From Undaria pinnatifida (Eukaryota > Sar > Phaeophyceae > Laminariales > Alariaceae), in contig JABAKD010000001.1 in assembly GCA_012845835.1 (NCBI GenBank), positions 14,385,382 to 14,449,381 of the forward strand: DNA of 64,000 nt. The letters run 5' to 3'. The translations under genes and the position numbers were made by a program. The notes beneath the pieces are model-generated. The model searched no databases, was not told where the DNA came from, and saw nothing but the letters and a program-made list of their open reading frames with translations. Shown piece after piece: positions 27,550 through 40,456 of the stretch (its first letter is position 1; each line of letters opens with the position of its first letter).

Positions 27550-30500
27550 ACGATGGGATTCCATGGCCGCGGTAGGTCTTCAGGCACACGCTTGACCACT
27601 ACCCGTGCCATCCAAACTCACTCGAAATCCGTCGTCCGTCGTAGGTTTTGACCAGCTGACGGATAGCGGTTGCCTTCTTTGTCCTCGCGTTATTTGAACA
27701 CCCGTTTCACTTCATCATCCCGTGCGGTACCTGACATGATACGTTCTTAGATGGCAACACGCTTTAACGCAAACCAGGTGCCAGACACTAAAGAAACACG
27801 AGCAGAGGGCAGACATACACGGACGATTCAAAGGCTTGATACACTCACATTACAGGAAGGAGATTCATCCGTCACTCTGAGTATGTTATTTCGTTTGCCG
27901 ATATACGATAATAATGAGCGCAGGCATTTCACTCCAACATCATACGCGTGCCCTCGTATCCATCTCTCGGGAGTCACATCAAAACCGACCGACGGCTGCC
28001 GCTGTTCGGCCCTATGGGTTGGCCAGGAAGGAGGTCATATGGGTATGGCAGAAATGATTTCATTACCCATAGGCGCAGCCAGTGTCGTGCTGCTTTGATT
28101 ATTCACGGGTAAGCGGACCCAACTCCCTGGCCACACAGCGTCAGGAATCATACCGGCCACTGAAGAGAGCAATCCACGTATAATACATAGGGTGAATGTC
28201 CGAACCTTTTGTCTCCAAAACATAGCTGTAGTCTACACACTTGAAACGAAGTTGCAGTTTTGGACATATCGACATTTTTTCATGGACGCATCGCTCGGCG
28301 TTCGTGCTGTTGTGGAGAGAGTCGGCTTGGAAACTCGACCGAAGGTGTGGGCGATCTTGCATTTTAGATGGTACCAATCAAGCTGAAAGCTACACTACGA
28401 CAGCTTCCCCGGCGTATGGTATGTACCGAACCAATTTCCGAAGAAATCGAGCCTAACTTTCCTTTGCTCTTGCTTTTAAACGGCGATCGACTTGTCCGCG
28501 TCTGTCCATCTGTAGGAAACGCGTTCTCTCACAAGCCGGCATTTTTGCTTTTATTTGTCGTTTCAGCCCCCGTCTCTTTTCATAGTTCTGTCTTTGCACA
28601 TCTGTCGTTCTTAGTCACGATCGACTTAATGACGGCTTGCGCTCACCCCATAACTGGCAAAAGGACCACCCTGCCCCTCCACCCCTGGATCGTCTCATAC
28701 TACGCGATTGCGATACATCGCGTTCCACCCCCACCGTGTTTGGATGCCGCGTGCGCCACGCGTGTGTAAAAATCCCGCGGCGCTTACACCACCCCTCCCC
28801 TTCCCCAGTCAAAATAGTCACCACAAAATCGTACACAGCGATCCCCTTTATCCCCCCCATAAGATATGCAAACAGTCTAGTGTAATACACGGAAGAAACG
28901 TACTGAGCGCCCAAATGCTGGGAGTGTCCCTATTAGCAGTAGGAACGGTGCTCCGTCCCGAAAGGGATGCGTGGTCAATGGCCTGATGACTAAGGCAAGC
29001 AACAAATGAGTACGACCCCCCCCGCCCCAACCTCCCTCCCCCCCCCCCCGCTTCGCTGGTAGCAGTACAACCATTAGCCTCTTTTGGAACCCGTATATAG
29101 AGACAAAACAAGTAGCAAGAGTGTGGTCCTCCATCGTGTGCGTGCGCCGTATAAGAAATACTATTCAGCGCGTGCATTTCTCGTAGAACTCCTTGCGTCG
29201 AAGTTCGGGTACCGCATCTAGGATACTCTGCCTCACCCGCCCGGGCTCCGATGCTATCATCGTTACGTTTCGACGCTTTCCCTAGTCTGAAGTCGTGAAG
29301 TGGCTTATAACCGTTGCACCACAAAATGATGGAGGACATCTTACGGTTGCGTTTTTCCGACGGCTTGTAAGCTAACTTTTTTTTGCATTCAAGGATCAGA
29401 GCTACAATCCGACTTTACGGCTATACAACTATACGTGGGTGGTTCCTTAGTTCGGAAATCTAGTCAGTCAGCATATTTTTGATTAAACGTGCCACTCTCA
29501 TCGTAGCACACGTCCGACATGCTCGCCTCCTGCGGGCTGCCTGACGCCGCTCAGAAGCCGCACCTTCCAGGGGCGGCAGTTGCGGTCGTACGGGTGAATA
29601 CCCGCAACTAAGTCAGCCGTGTGTAACTGTAAACATTGCCGTAGTTACTGAACATATTATATCCCCGGTATAAAAACGCTTCCATATAGTAGTGAAAAAT
29701 CCAGCGTTAAAAGAAAGAACGGAAGCCCCCCCGGAGGTGATGTTTCCCTCCCGAGGATGATTATGGTTTATCCCTGGTACTACCGATACTATAACTCCAA
29801 ACGCTGATGTGCGGTATTTATAGTTACCCGGAACGTTTCTCGGGAATCTTCTGTATCTACCACCCACGGCACCCGCACGTCTCATGCGGAGATCTCGCAA
29901 AATAGGGTCCACACCCCCCAGAAGCCCTAATACGGTAGAGCCTAAACCAATGGGCTTCAACACGTCTAGATACTCTGTTCACGCGTAATATCCGACGAAA
30001 CACCGTCAGCCGGGGAAGGCCGACTTGATGCTGCGAGAACTTCAGCACCAGACAGCTTGTGATACTAAAATGCTCAATGGGCCCTAGACTCATTCAAGAT
30101 GGCACTACTACCCTTAGAGGCTTTGAAAAAGAAAAATCTCAATAGACCTCGACCCCCGTCTGCGACGGCACTACTGCTGTAGGAGACATTGACGCCCTCG
30201 GCTATGGCTACAGTAGGGGGAGCGCATTTTAGACATTTTCTTTTTTTAGCGGCTCCGGGTAACTCGCGAGTGGCCACCCTGTTCTCTTGCAAGACTTGGT
30301 TTACTTGTTTTCTCAGCGGCCTGCAGCGCCACGTCATTGTTTGGTACTGTACAGCCCGTTTCGAGAGAGGCACCGAACCGTTCCCGCTAGCGGCGTATGC
30401 CTGTCAGTGATAATTATGTTACCCCCCCTGCGACGGCCAGGGTGCGTGCCTCCTTGAAGCTACAGCGCCGGTTGGCCGTGGGCGACACCGGGCAAGGCGA

Positions 30501-31900
30501 GCGCAAAGCCGAGATAAAGAGACGTTTAGTCGAGGGCGGAGGTAGCGGCAGGGGGCAATAAGGAGCATAGGCGCCCTCCCTGAACCCACAGCGCCTTCTG
30601 GGCGAAGTCGACGCCTAGAAGGGCGGGGACTGAGACCAAAACGTCTAGAAACCCCTCGGGAGCGGAGGGGGGGGTAGCGGCTGGGAGGGAAGGAGACTGA
30701 AGGATTGGAAGGGGGGGGCACCACGTGGACGTCGGCGACGTCTGGCAACGCGAACGCTAAACAAGGACAAAGGAGCGATCAGGCGGGATCAAAGTGAGGG
30801 TGGAAAAGGGGTCTGGTCTTGCACTCTGTTAGTTTTGGTGGGTAAAATCGAACGCAAGCTGGCCTGGAAACCCGGGGATGGCTTTATTTGATTCCCTATG
30901 CATGTGTAATTAGACATTCACAAGTATCTGTGCAACTATCACTCGCCGCGCAATGAGGAGGAGCAGGCAAGGGAGTAGAAGGCGAGGGGGCGCAAGGCTG
31001 AAGGGTGGGAAGGAGTGCAGGAATCGCTTGAGCGAGCCTCACCCTTCAACCACTTCATATTTGGACCGCTCTAAATCCAAGCGGCTTTTCCCCAGAAACG
31101 GGGGTGCAGTTCTAACAGGTTCATCTCTACCCGACATCAGTAAAATTCCGAGAAACGGTACAGGAACGGGCTACCTGGTCGTTTCTGTTTCATGATAGTG
31201 TATGAAAACCAGCGACCGAGAGTCGCGTTGAATAGTGATTTAGGCCCACTCCATCAACAGCTCGTTTCGTTTCCGTACCTATCTTCGGCTTAACTTGGAC
31301 CTACTCCACCAGTTACTTTTTCTCTAACCTCCTTTGAAATCACTGTTTTCACGCTCGTGTACCCTCCGATTCTCGAACCCTAATTCGTGAATGTGGGTCT
31401 TATCATCCCCCACCCCTCATCCTTCTAGCCTCTATTAATTGGCGATCCCACAATTCGAGCTTAAAGCCCCCCCCCCCCCCTCATTCTGGGAAGACGAATA
31501 CCCTATCCCCTCGGGGAGAAGATACAGCGGCATCCCCTAGAAAAAAAATAGCCCTCACCACGTATTACAACTAGGAGTACAGTTCGCGACAGCAGTTAAA
31601 AGACCCGACAGTGTGGGTTTGCCCCCCCCCCCCCCCCCCTCCCCCGGTTCTTTTAGCTTTTTGGCGGTCCCACAATCAGAGTTTCAAGCCAGACACTCTT
31701 GGCGAAATGGCGGCCTTCGCGGTTGCCGAGACGATCTGCACCTACTGTATTAATAGCTCTCTTTTCACTATTAATAGTGCTACCTTCATCACCGTGTGGA
31801 TAATGTTTTTTCACCATGTTGAGACCATCTTTCCCTACCCCCCACGACGGCTGGTACCAACATGTCGACGCTCGCTGCCGAAAATATGTGTGAATCGCAT
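27550..31900. other. Intergenic, no supported gene
   Basis: Mixed unique-looking sequence with a LINE tail at 28900-29025 and poly-C tracts at about 31467 and 31621. A plus-strand frame at 27751-28098 and a short charged frame near 30430-30560 (KLQRRLAVGDTGQGERKAEI) may be remnants of coding sequence, but I cannot assign them. Confidence 0.4.
28900..29025 (+). mobile_element. LINE 3'-tail fragment
   Basis: The plus strand reads AQMLGVSLLAVGTVLRPERD then AWSMA before a stop, the same tail as at 12545-12660. Confidence 0.6.
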
Positions 31901-31914
31901 CTCACGGAACACGC

Positions 31915-32070
31915 TATGAAACCCCGTGGGATGTCCACCCAGGGGGCTTCCCATGGGGCAAAAAGGAATGCGGAACACCCTTTTCTATCGCGTTGGGATT
32001 CCATGAAATCCGATGTATCCCATGGGGTGCCCCAGGTGCCCCATGGGGCCATGGGGTGTCCCACGTGACC
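31915..32070. repeat. Cluster of CCCATGGGG palindromes
   Basis: TCCCATGGGG and near variants occur several times in about 150 bases, interspersed with GGGGTGCCCCAGGTGCCCCA. Confidence 0.6.
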
Positions 32071-32119
32071 TCTACGGGAAACCAAGGAATGACGCGTGTT
32101 ACGACAGAGGTAGGGCTTT

Positions 32120-32370
32120 TAGGTGGAAACGTTTGGTGACGACGGGGCTCCTTGACCCAAAATCATTAGGCTTTCGTTGTTTTTTGTTCAAACATTTTCG
32201 TTGAATCCTCTAGGCCATGGGATTGCATTGTTCATCGGGTAGCAATTTCATTTTCCCCCAAACTCAGTTTTTTGGAGGGAGAGGTATGAGCTCCCAAGCT
32301 CCACAAGTGAGGAGCCTCAGGATTAAAGGGTGCACCTCTGCCGTAGCATGCGTCGAATGCGTAATGCCTC
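32120..32370 (+). repeat. Dispersed repeat (CTAGGCCATGGG family), copy 2
   Basis: GGGGCTCCTTGACCCAAAAT, CTCTAGGCCATGGGATTG, TTCATCGGG and GAGCCTCAGGATTAAAGG occur in the same order as in the other copies. Confidence 0.6.
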
Positions 32371-32639
32371 CTCGACGTCGCGCCCAAAGAAGTTTGTGGC
32401 GAAAGGTGGCTAGTTTGTACTTCAACAGAGGGCACTTGTCCCCACCGATCGTATAGTAATAGCGGCTTCGCGCCTCGGAGATAGCGGCAGCTGATGTAGT
32501 TCGTCGGACGATCAGCACTGCGTCCATGCAGGTGTACCAGCGCGCTTGCGGGTTTGTATGTATCATAATTCCCGCCACAGGATCGACGTGTCGCGGAACT
32601 TCCGGGCTGAGGTATCCCGAAGATTTCCCCTCGAGGTTA

Positions 32640-33240
32640 TCAACAAGAGCGACGGCGTGATTGATCGAGCGACGGCGCGTCTAACGACGGCGGTGGCCAA
32701 GGACGCCAACCATGAATAATTATCGAGCGACGAGGTCGATCGTCCGAGCGACTAGTCGATCAAACGAACGACGGCAACGGCGCGACCGAAGTCGCTGCCG
32801 GTCTATATAGCGACGGCACGAAGGACGAAGATGGCCGCATTGACAAAAGGCGGAATGGCCGGACGATCGGTGAGCTCGACCGGGCGAATGCTGCGACCGT
32901 CCGATCGATCGCACGAGCTAACGCATGACGGCGAACGAGAGACTCTGCAAGCGAAAACGGACGTTAATTCTTATTATATTGCCTGGTACTACTTTTTGCT
33001 GTATGAGTGGCCCCACGACTACTACTACTATACTCATGCTACCAACAGGTTACGAACGTTTGGAGTTGTACATCCTGTTTAAACGGTTATACCCAGAGCG
33101 ACGGCACGATCGGCGGTGTGCAGTCGACAGGGTGACGGCGCGACCGAGATACGGTGCGACCGACGAAGGCGGCCTAGATGCCGAAAGACTGGACGGTCGA
33201 CGGTCGGACGGTTGCGACCGAGCGAGCGGCACGATCCACC
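32640..33240. repeat. Degenerate GAGCGACGGCG array, split by an insertion
   Basis: GATCGAGCGACGGCGCG-type units occur at 32648-32900 and 33095-33240. The stretch at 32930-33090 between them is different sequence and looks inserted. Confidence 0.6.
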
Positions 33241-34109
33241 GATTAACATGTCCACGCTTTGGTTTCTGTCCACCGCGCTAGGCACCGGACGTCCCCCTTG
33301 TTGAGGAAACCCCAGCTACTCAAGTGTAAGATATCTCGCGAACCAGCGGCTGGTGCTGGGGTCCACCTGCGCTCCAGCTGGGGGGCATAATCTTGCTTGT
33401 CATATTTCAGTGCGGTACAGATTCATTTTCTCCTTTATCAGTTACTGCTGGTGGTCCAGGTGACCAGGTAAACCCTAACACCTGGTGGTGGCGCATGCCA
33501 AGTACTGTGACCGACGTACATGTACACATGCACATAAGAGTATAGACTGTGCAGCTGCTCTGTTTCACTCGGATCACAACCCGCACGGAAGCATGCCTGC
33601 CTGTCGTTTGCCGCCTGCATCGCAAAGATACACAAGGGGCACACACATGATACTACGAAAACACAGGCCCCTGCGGCATCACCGACAGGCGTAAACACAC
33701 ACCGGACTCATCATACAAGCAAACGAACGCAGACAAACACCGATGAAATGCGCAGCCACGAGAGCGCACGCTCTCGACTTTTTCCGAGAATCAAATAGAC
33801 TTATTCGTAGTACGTGGTGATAGTGTATCATGCAGGAGTATATCGTGAAGGCGCATATACTCTACGGTACAGCCTCATGTACGGCACACACAGCACCTCT
33901 TTCGTCACGGTCCGACCTCTATCATTTTCGGTTCCTCCTCTTGTGTCCTCTTTTTTTGTAGGTTTTCATGAAATTTCAAAAAGCAAATACTTTCCCCCCC
34001 CCCCGAAACCGAAACTCTCATATTTGCAACATGGCTGCTGTGAACATACAGTCAGTAGTTTTAGTGTATATATGGCACGTGCTACGGTAGAGGTAGCACC
34101 TTTCGTCTG

Positions 34110-34375
34110 GTTTGGTTTCTGAATGACGAGGCTCCTTAACCCAAACTCGTCGGAAACGGGCAATTTTTTTTTGCATGATTATCTTTGTATACCTAGGCCA
34201 TGGGTTTTTCATCCGGTCAGCAGTTTCACTGTTCTTTCAAATACGTTGACGTGTTTAAATTTCTATAAAATATTTTTTGGGATAGGTCATATAAGCTTTT
34301 TTGAGTGAGAAACCTCAGAAAAAAGCGGTGCACCTCTTCTCTCTATCGTAGCACGCGTCATCATGTGATACTTTA
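34110..34375 (+). repeat. Dispersed repeat (CTAGGCCATGGG family), copy 3
   Basis: GAGGCTCCTTAACCCAAACT, ACCTAGGCCATGGGTTTTTC, AACCTCAGAAAAAAGCGG and CGTAGCACGCGTCAT occur in family order. Confidence 0.6.
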
Positions 34376-34429
34376 ATCGCGTGCGCTGCTGGGTGTGACC
34401 CGTGAAATATAGCTATTATTGGTTAACAT

Positions 34430-34855
34430 TTTACAAGTGGTCAAACGGACTAATACCCCACTAATGACATTAACAAACATGGCGTCGTCGGCAGACAATG
34501 GGCGTTTTGGGTCATCGGTTCAAATCCCACCATCCACCACAATAAACTTTTTCAGACTTTCCCCATGTCGAACTTGAAAAATACTCTCCCCCGTATACGT
34601 ACGTACCCAGGAAACGAGACCGCTTGGTATTGGCAGGTCCGCCCGTATATCCGGCCGACCTGGTATCCCGCCGTTTCAGGGGGGAAGAGTGTTATAAGGC
34701 TTAGTTTGGTCAAGCTGTTGGTTAACCTTTTGCAAGTGGTCAAACGGACTAATACCCCACTATAATTCCTCAACAAATGTCGTCGTCGACAGACCAATGG
34801 GTTTTTTGGGTCGTGGGTTCAAAAGATCCCGCCATCCACAATAATAAAGCCACCT
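34430..34855 (+). mobile_element. SINE-like repeat with tRNA-type B box, two units
   Basis: Two units carry GTGGTCAAACGGACTAATAC, then GTCGTCGGCAGAC and a GGTTCAAATCCCACC B box (decayed in the second unit), and TTTTTCAGACTTTCC with the shared body GAACTTGAAAAATACTCTCC. Confidence 0.55.
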
Positions 34856-36110
34856 ATGCCGCTGTGTCCCCCCCCCCCCCCCGCCTCGAACGCCCCCTTC
34901 TTCCCCATCACCCGCACCATCGCCTAGACCTAGCACCACACGTATAACAAACCCCTCACCTAAAGCCATTCCTCCCCCCCCCCCCCCCCCTCCAACGCCC
35001 CCTCTTTTCCGACCACCTGCACGATCGCCTAGACCTAGCACCACGCGTATAACAAGCTGCTACATATCTTTGATCTCACAGCCGAAGTGTATTTGAATAA
35101 TATTTGTGACCTAAACCTCCTAAAAAATCTCCCCCCCCCCCCCCCCCCCCCCTCTTGCTCTCCCTTATTCAAACGCCCCACCAAATATCGAAATCCGCCA
35201 CATTAATAAACACTTCACGCACAGGATATCACCTCATTATCTTTCGAGAGCCATCCATGCCGCTGTGTTCCCCCCCCCTCCCCCGCCTCGAACGCCCCCT
35301 TCTTCCCCATCACCCGCACCATCGCCTAGACCTAGCACCACACGTATAACAAACCCCTCACCTAAAGCCCTTCCTCCCCCCCCCCCCACCCCCCCCCGCC
35401 CCCCCCCCGCCCCCCCCCCCCCCACCTCCCCCCCAACCCATCCCAACCCCACCCCCTCGAACACTCCACCCTCTCTTTACTCACTGATTGTACGACTTAC
35501 CCCAGGATATACATGATAAACTGATGTATTATTTCCAAAACCGTCACATTTATCCCCTCGAAATATGTATAGTTTCCAGGCACATATTGAGCTGCCCCAC
35601 ACGCCCCCCCCCCCCCCCCCCCGCCCCACCCCCCCCCCCCGCCCCCAATAATATACTGGTGCCAAAACCGTCAGATTTATCCCCTCGAAAGGATTTATAG
35701 CTTACATGCACAAATTGCCCCCTTTCCCCCCCCCACCCCCCCCCGCCCTCCAAACCCGCTCGCTTTTGATCAAAACCAGGCCCCCGCGTCCTTCAAAACT
35801 CCGCCCCACCCCCCTCACCGGTTATTCGACTTACAAGATTCACTTGATAAAAGGATACATTTCCCTTCACAGCTGTCAGATTTTGTCCCCCTCAGAAACG
35901 GGTTTTATAGTTTCCGCGCACAGACTGACTAAAATCATCCTGTTGACCCTGATAGCTACACTGTAGCTGTAAGGGGAGTCGCCGACCTATCGTATCCTTA
36001 ATGAGGACACACAACTCGTAATGCGCGCGATCGGAGTATCACACACAGCTTGCAAAGATGAGTTTCGACGAAATCTTCGATCTCACAGCTGAAGTGTATT
36101 TTCATTTTTT
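34856..36110 (-). repeat. Poly-C-cored repeat family cluster, minus orientation
   Basis: Several units of about 200 bp are each separated by long C tracts. Units carry ACTTACAGGAT-type and TTTATCCCCTCGAAA sequence and end at the TGCAAAGATGAGTTTCGACG/CGATCTCACAGCTG core near 36050-36095. This is the inverse of the cluster at 42150-43560. Confidence 0.75.
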
Positions 36111-36360
36111 ATAATAATAAACTTTTTCAGACTTTCCCATGTCGAACTTGAAAAATACTCTCCCCGGTATCCCCAGGAAATGAAACCGCTTGGATATTGA
36201 CAGGTCCGCCCGTATATATCCGGCCGACCTGCTATCCCGCCGTTTCAGGGGGGAAGAGTGTTTAGACTATAGGCTTACTAATAGTTTGGGTAAGCTATTG
36301 GTTAACCTTTTGCAAGTGGTCAAACGGACTACGAGTACCCCACTAAAATACCTTAATTAA
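36110..36360 (+). mobile_element. SINE-like repeat, third copy
   Basis: ACTTTTTCAGACTTTCCCAT, GAACTTGAAAAATACTCTCC, GGTCCGCCCGTATATATCCG and GTGGTCAAACGGACTACGAG match the unit at 34430-34855. Confidence 0.6.
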
Positions 36361-37039
36361 GCGGTGATTCCCCAGGATCTTTTAAAAGTGCCAGGGCCAG
36401 CCCAACCATGCTGCGTGCTATAGCTCACTATCACTTAGACGTACTTTTATTATTAGAGTCCTGCCGTCGACGCCACATACATGTAAAGTTATTGGTGGGG
36501 ACACAGAGTGCCCCCTGCAGGTCTGCCGATTGAGCAGGCCCTCGGAGAATACTCACTTTCTTTGCCTTCGTAGAGACGTAGCTTTATTCGATTCCACCAG
36601 AGCCGCGAATAGCTTCTGAGATCGGAGGCACGTGCCTCCTCCGATCTATTTCCTAACTTTCCCGTATATAAAACGCCAACCTTATCATGCGAAACCCATC
36701 CAAATGACCTCAAATTCGGATAGTTATAGGCCTTTCGAGGCCGTATCTTAACACCTACACCACTATTATGGATATAGTTTGAGCGATTACTTCTCTGGCG
36801 ATCATTATTATTGTAGTTCTGAGGCTCCAGAAATAACTTCATCAGAAATAGGGACGTCCATTAGACTATTGCTTCTGATTTTTGGAAAGTAAGTGGAGCA
36901 ATAAAATTTTTCTCCAAAATTGACTGCTCCGCCGAAGGTACGCGTGCCACCGCCGTGCAGCGCCGAGTCATGGCTTTTTCGTCGCCCATCTCTCTGTGGT
37001 ACCGGAAAGCGGTGCGAAAATGGGCGCGGGGGGGACGGG

Positions 37040-37115
37040 GCGTACTCACATGTTGCTTGCCTTTAGTACTTTGACCATTGGCCACGCATCGCTTTCGAGA
37101 CGGAGCATTGTTTTT
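37040..37115 (-). mobile_element. LINE 3'-tail fragment
   Basis: TTGCTTGCCTTTAGTACTTT and CACGCATCGCTTTCGAGACG match the tails at 6521-6600 and 12545-12660 on the same strand. Confidence 0.55.
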
Positions 37116-37984
37116 GGTTTTCTTTTTCTTTTGGCCCTTTTACGTTTATTTTTCGTCAATTCCACGATCTTTGTCCCCGCTTGATGCAGGCCTCCGCATC
37201 AGGGTTTCCAACCCTTGGACGGTACCGCGTACCAAACCAAACGAGGCTCGTATGAAAAAGTGAAAGCTTCATGCGTGGATAGAGACTACGAGCCACACTG
37301 CGAGGAGGGAGGAAAGGTGGCCAAGGCCCGAGCTTGTGAGTGCCCTTTGCTTGCGTTCCATGGGTTAGTTTTGGAATGTAGCACGCCCGTACGATCAAGA
37401 GCGGATAGTTGACATCTACGTGAACACCATCGTTTGATATATCTGTGCCCGTACTTTTACTTCCATGCTCTTGTGATATGCCTGCCCTCGGAGATAGCTA
37501 TATCTCCTCGTCTCTGCCAAGGCCACTGCTCGACTTACTTGGCGCTGTTTATTCTCCACGGTGAAGCGATCTCAGCCAGATGTGCCAGCCCACTCGGCGC
37601 ACCATGCCCCTCAATCTTTCCGCTTCCCATCGCATCTGATCTGTGTCCGACTCACTCTGTCTGCTGGGATTTTCTCGAACGCGGCGGCCGGAGAGCGAGC
37701 AGTGAGAGATCCATAATGGCATGCGTGCTTGCTTCGTGTCGCCTCAGAAGCCGCTGAGCATGTCCGTGGAATCCTATCATAGGCATTATTGCGCGCGATC
37801 GAAGCAACCCATCGGTTTATCTACGTACACCACAGCACACTGCACAAAATCGTTGACGAATATCGTTGACGAAAAATTGCTGATTTGATATTATGGTCCC
37901 ACAAGAAGGCACAGACTTCTCCAGTCTCCAGATCGGTTTTTGGAACCGGTTCTCGCAAAACTGCCAGCACTCCCAGGGGCACTT

Positions 37985-38190
37985 CTGCTGATTCAACCCA
38001 CTACAAGCAGCAGCTGTCCCTCTACGGCGCCGGTTGGATAGTGCCGGTTGCCCGCGATGACGCTCTTTAATCGCTTGGCACAAATGCGAACCCTCAGCAG
38101 TACCGGTATTCGGAGTGGCGCCGGTTGTCGATCCAGTTAAGTTCTGTATAGTGCTGGTATTTTTTCCCGGCTGGCACTGCATTATCGAAA
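37985..38190. mobile_element. Diverged MITE related to 2103-2275
   Basis: Contains GCTGTCCCTCTACGGCGCCG at the left and the inverted GCCGGTTGCCCGCGATGACG core shared with the other copies. The right end is unclear. Confidence 0.45.
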
Positions 38191-38214
38191 CACAACTACC
38201 GGTACAAGTGATAG

Positions 38215-38720
38215 CAGCGGAGGCAACAGCAACAGCAGCAAAGCATGCATCGTTGGTCGTGGTGCGTGGTAGCTCGTAGTCTGAGCGCACTGCTGCTGCT
38301 GCTACTTCGAGCTGGTGCTATTGCTGTTTTTTCTAGCAGCTGCTGTTGCTGATGTTTCGGGACGCAGCAGCTCGGACCTAGCACAGCAGCGGAGCCTGTC
38401 GGCTATTCGTTGTTTGCAGCTGGTGGTTTGGGAGCTGTGGTTTGGACACGATTTGCTCGATTTGCTCCGCCACGACCGCCACCAAAACATATTGGTATCT
38501 ATGGTATGCTAAACGCTCGAAAACTCACCCAAATTCGTACTGCACTTTGGGAGTACAGCAGCAGCCACAGCAGCGGTAGCAGTAGTCACGGGCGGTATGA
38601 TATGATGACCATGAAACCCAACGCACGCACAGCAGCAGTACAGAAAGTAGAGGTACTGCTAGCAAAAAGCAGCAGTATGATGAGGTGCTGGCCGTGATAC
38701 AAGCATCGTACAGCAGCGCT
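38215..38720. repeat. Degenerate CAG/CTG triplet-rich stretch
   Basis: GCAGCAGC/GCTGCTGC clusters and TACAGCAGCAG motifs are scattered through 500 bases. Similar sequence occurs at 39900-40450 and 60950-61600. Not a pure array and not convincingly coding. Confidence 0.5.
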
Positions 38721-38833
38721 TTAGGTCTACTGGTAAGACAAGACAAAAGATATTTTCGATACTTTCATCCAGCAGCAGTAGGTGGTACACCGGTTGCAAA
38801 GACTGCATATCCAGGGAGTATGATGGTTATAGA

Positions 38834-39855
38834 CAATGATGTCGGATTACGTAATTACGTCCTTACGGCGAGCCGTTTTGGCGGTAAGTAATAAGACTGG
38901 GCCGGCGAAATTACGCTACGCCCCCAGTCCCCTATAAACGAAAATCGTAAAAATATCTAGGAAACCCCCGCATTTTTGCTTCCCAGTAGCCAGCCACATT
39001 TGGACTTTGAGCTTGCTCTGTGACCCTGCAACCTGCTGCGAGCATGGCGATGGCATCTTGGATCGCGAAGAAGTCCAAGCACTCAGGTGTACGCGAGCAG
39101 TTCGACCCCTACATCGAAATCCCTCCTGGCCAACCGGGCGCGGGTACCAACATGCGTGGCAGCTGCAAGTCATGCCGCCAAAGCATCAGCCTGACCCTTG
39201 CTCGGCTGGCGGCTCATTTCCTCAAGAAGAAGGGGCACGGCGTTGCGGTGTGCACAGCAAAGAATCCGCCGGAGGCGGCTGTGCTGGCGGCGAAGGCATA
39301 CTTCGACACCGTCAACCTCACGAACGAGGGCGTCCTGACGAAGCGCGCCAGGGATGCCGCGTTTTCTCAGCAGACTATCCCTTCTTCGTTTAAGGGAGGT
39401 GTCAGGAAGGAAACACACCACGCTTTCGCAGCGCTCGTGTTTGGGACCGGCTTGGCGTTTGACGCGGGGAAGCACTACCTTTTCCACAACTTCGTCACAG
39501 CAGTGTCGAAGGACCCCGGATGGCGTGCCGAGCATAGGACGACCATCGCGGAGATTCGCCTCGCCGAGGCCTATGCCAAGATCGGAGAGGAGATGAAGAC
39601 GGTTGTGGACATGCGGCGCCTCGGTCCTCTCCTACACACGTCCTCTCCTAAATAATAGGTTATAAATTCACATAAATTGCGAATATATATATAAAATAAT
39701 GGTCTGCACAATTTTGGACGTGCCCTTTGATCCTAGCGGGGATGTTTCTTAAACGTCCCCTGTTTTTGCCGTAATTACCCGTAAGCACGCAAAAAACCCA
39801 TTTTGCCGAAAAACGCGTAAGGATAAGCATCTCCAGCCGTAATCCGACATCATTG
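38834..39855 (+). mobile_element. Internally deleted hAT element, 1,022 bp
   Basis: The ends are inverted repeats sharing CAATGATGTCGGATTACG exactly. Both copies are flanked by the same 8 bases, GTTATAGA, at 38826-38833 and 39856-39863. An 8-bp target duplication and CA..TG ends are hAT hallmarks, and the internal frame is a hAT-type BED finger. Exact ends and duplication suggest a fairly recent insertion. Confidence 0.9.
39044..39655 (+). pseudogene. Truncated hAT transposase, BED-finger N-terminal part
   Basis: A frame of 203 codons starts at MAMASWIAKKSKHSGVREQF and has a BED-type zinc-finger pattern: GSCKSCR, then LARLAAHFLKKKGHGVAVC. After it comes HHAFAALVFGTGLAFDAGKH followed by LFHNFV, the pattern seen after the BED finger in hAT transposases. 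The frame stops at 39655 and lacks the catalytic and dimerisation region, so it cannot be an active transposase alone. It lies inside the element at 38834-39855. A domesticated DNA-binding protein is a less likely alternative. Confidence 0.7.
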
Positions 39856-40456
39856 GTTATAGAGGGACTATGATGACAATGAATAGGTACTGGTAGGTAC
39901 ACTGGTTGCAAAGGCCGCATACCATTACTCCAGGAATGATGATGATGTCATGTTTCTTGTACAGCGGCAGTAGATCTGCTGGTTTGATATTGATACCGGC
40001 TGTACGGCGATATAGCTATCCAGCAGCAGTACGTAGGTGTACTCGTATAAAAAAAACGGCAGTGCAGCAGTCAAGCGGTCGGCTATGCTTATCATGATTG
40101 GCGTATAGCAACAGCGTACGAGGTCTACTGGTACCAATATGATACTGGTACAGCATGACCACAATTGCATACGTAGTTGTACCCATTTTTTGCAGGAGGT
40201 AGCCGGTGCCGGATGCATCTAGAGTCCATGACACACTATTACGAGGGTGTTGTATCTCTCCGTGTTGACAATGTTATTGGGTGTGAAGCCAAGTGCTGAC
40301 TCGAGCCGCCGACGTGTTTACTGAGCAGCAGTACAGCAGTAGCTGAAGCAGTCAACGGAATGCAGTATGCTCATGACGACACGCATGCAGCAGCAATGGA
40401 AGTTCTGGTGTGATACAGGTAGTGGTGCGATATTGATATCCAGCAGCATAGGTTGG

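Larger units (their letters stand above)
36370..38825. other. Intergenic with repeats, no supported gene
   Basis: Contains the LINE tail (37040-37115), the MITE fragment (37985-38190) and, from 38220 on, CAG/CTG-rich sequence. Open frames are short and unsupported. Confidence 0.4.
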
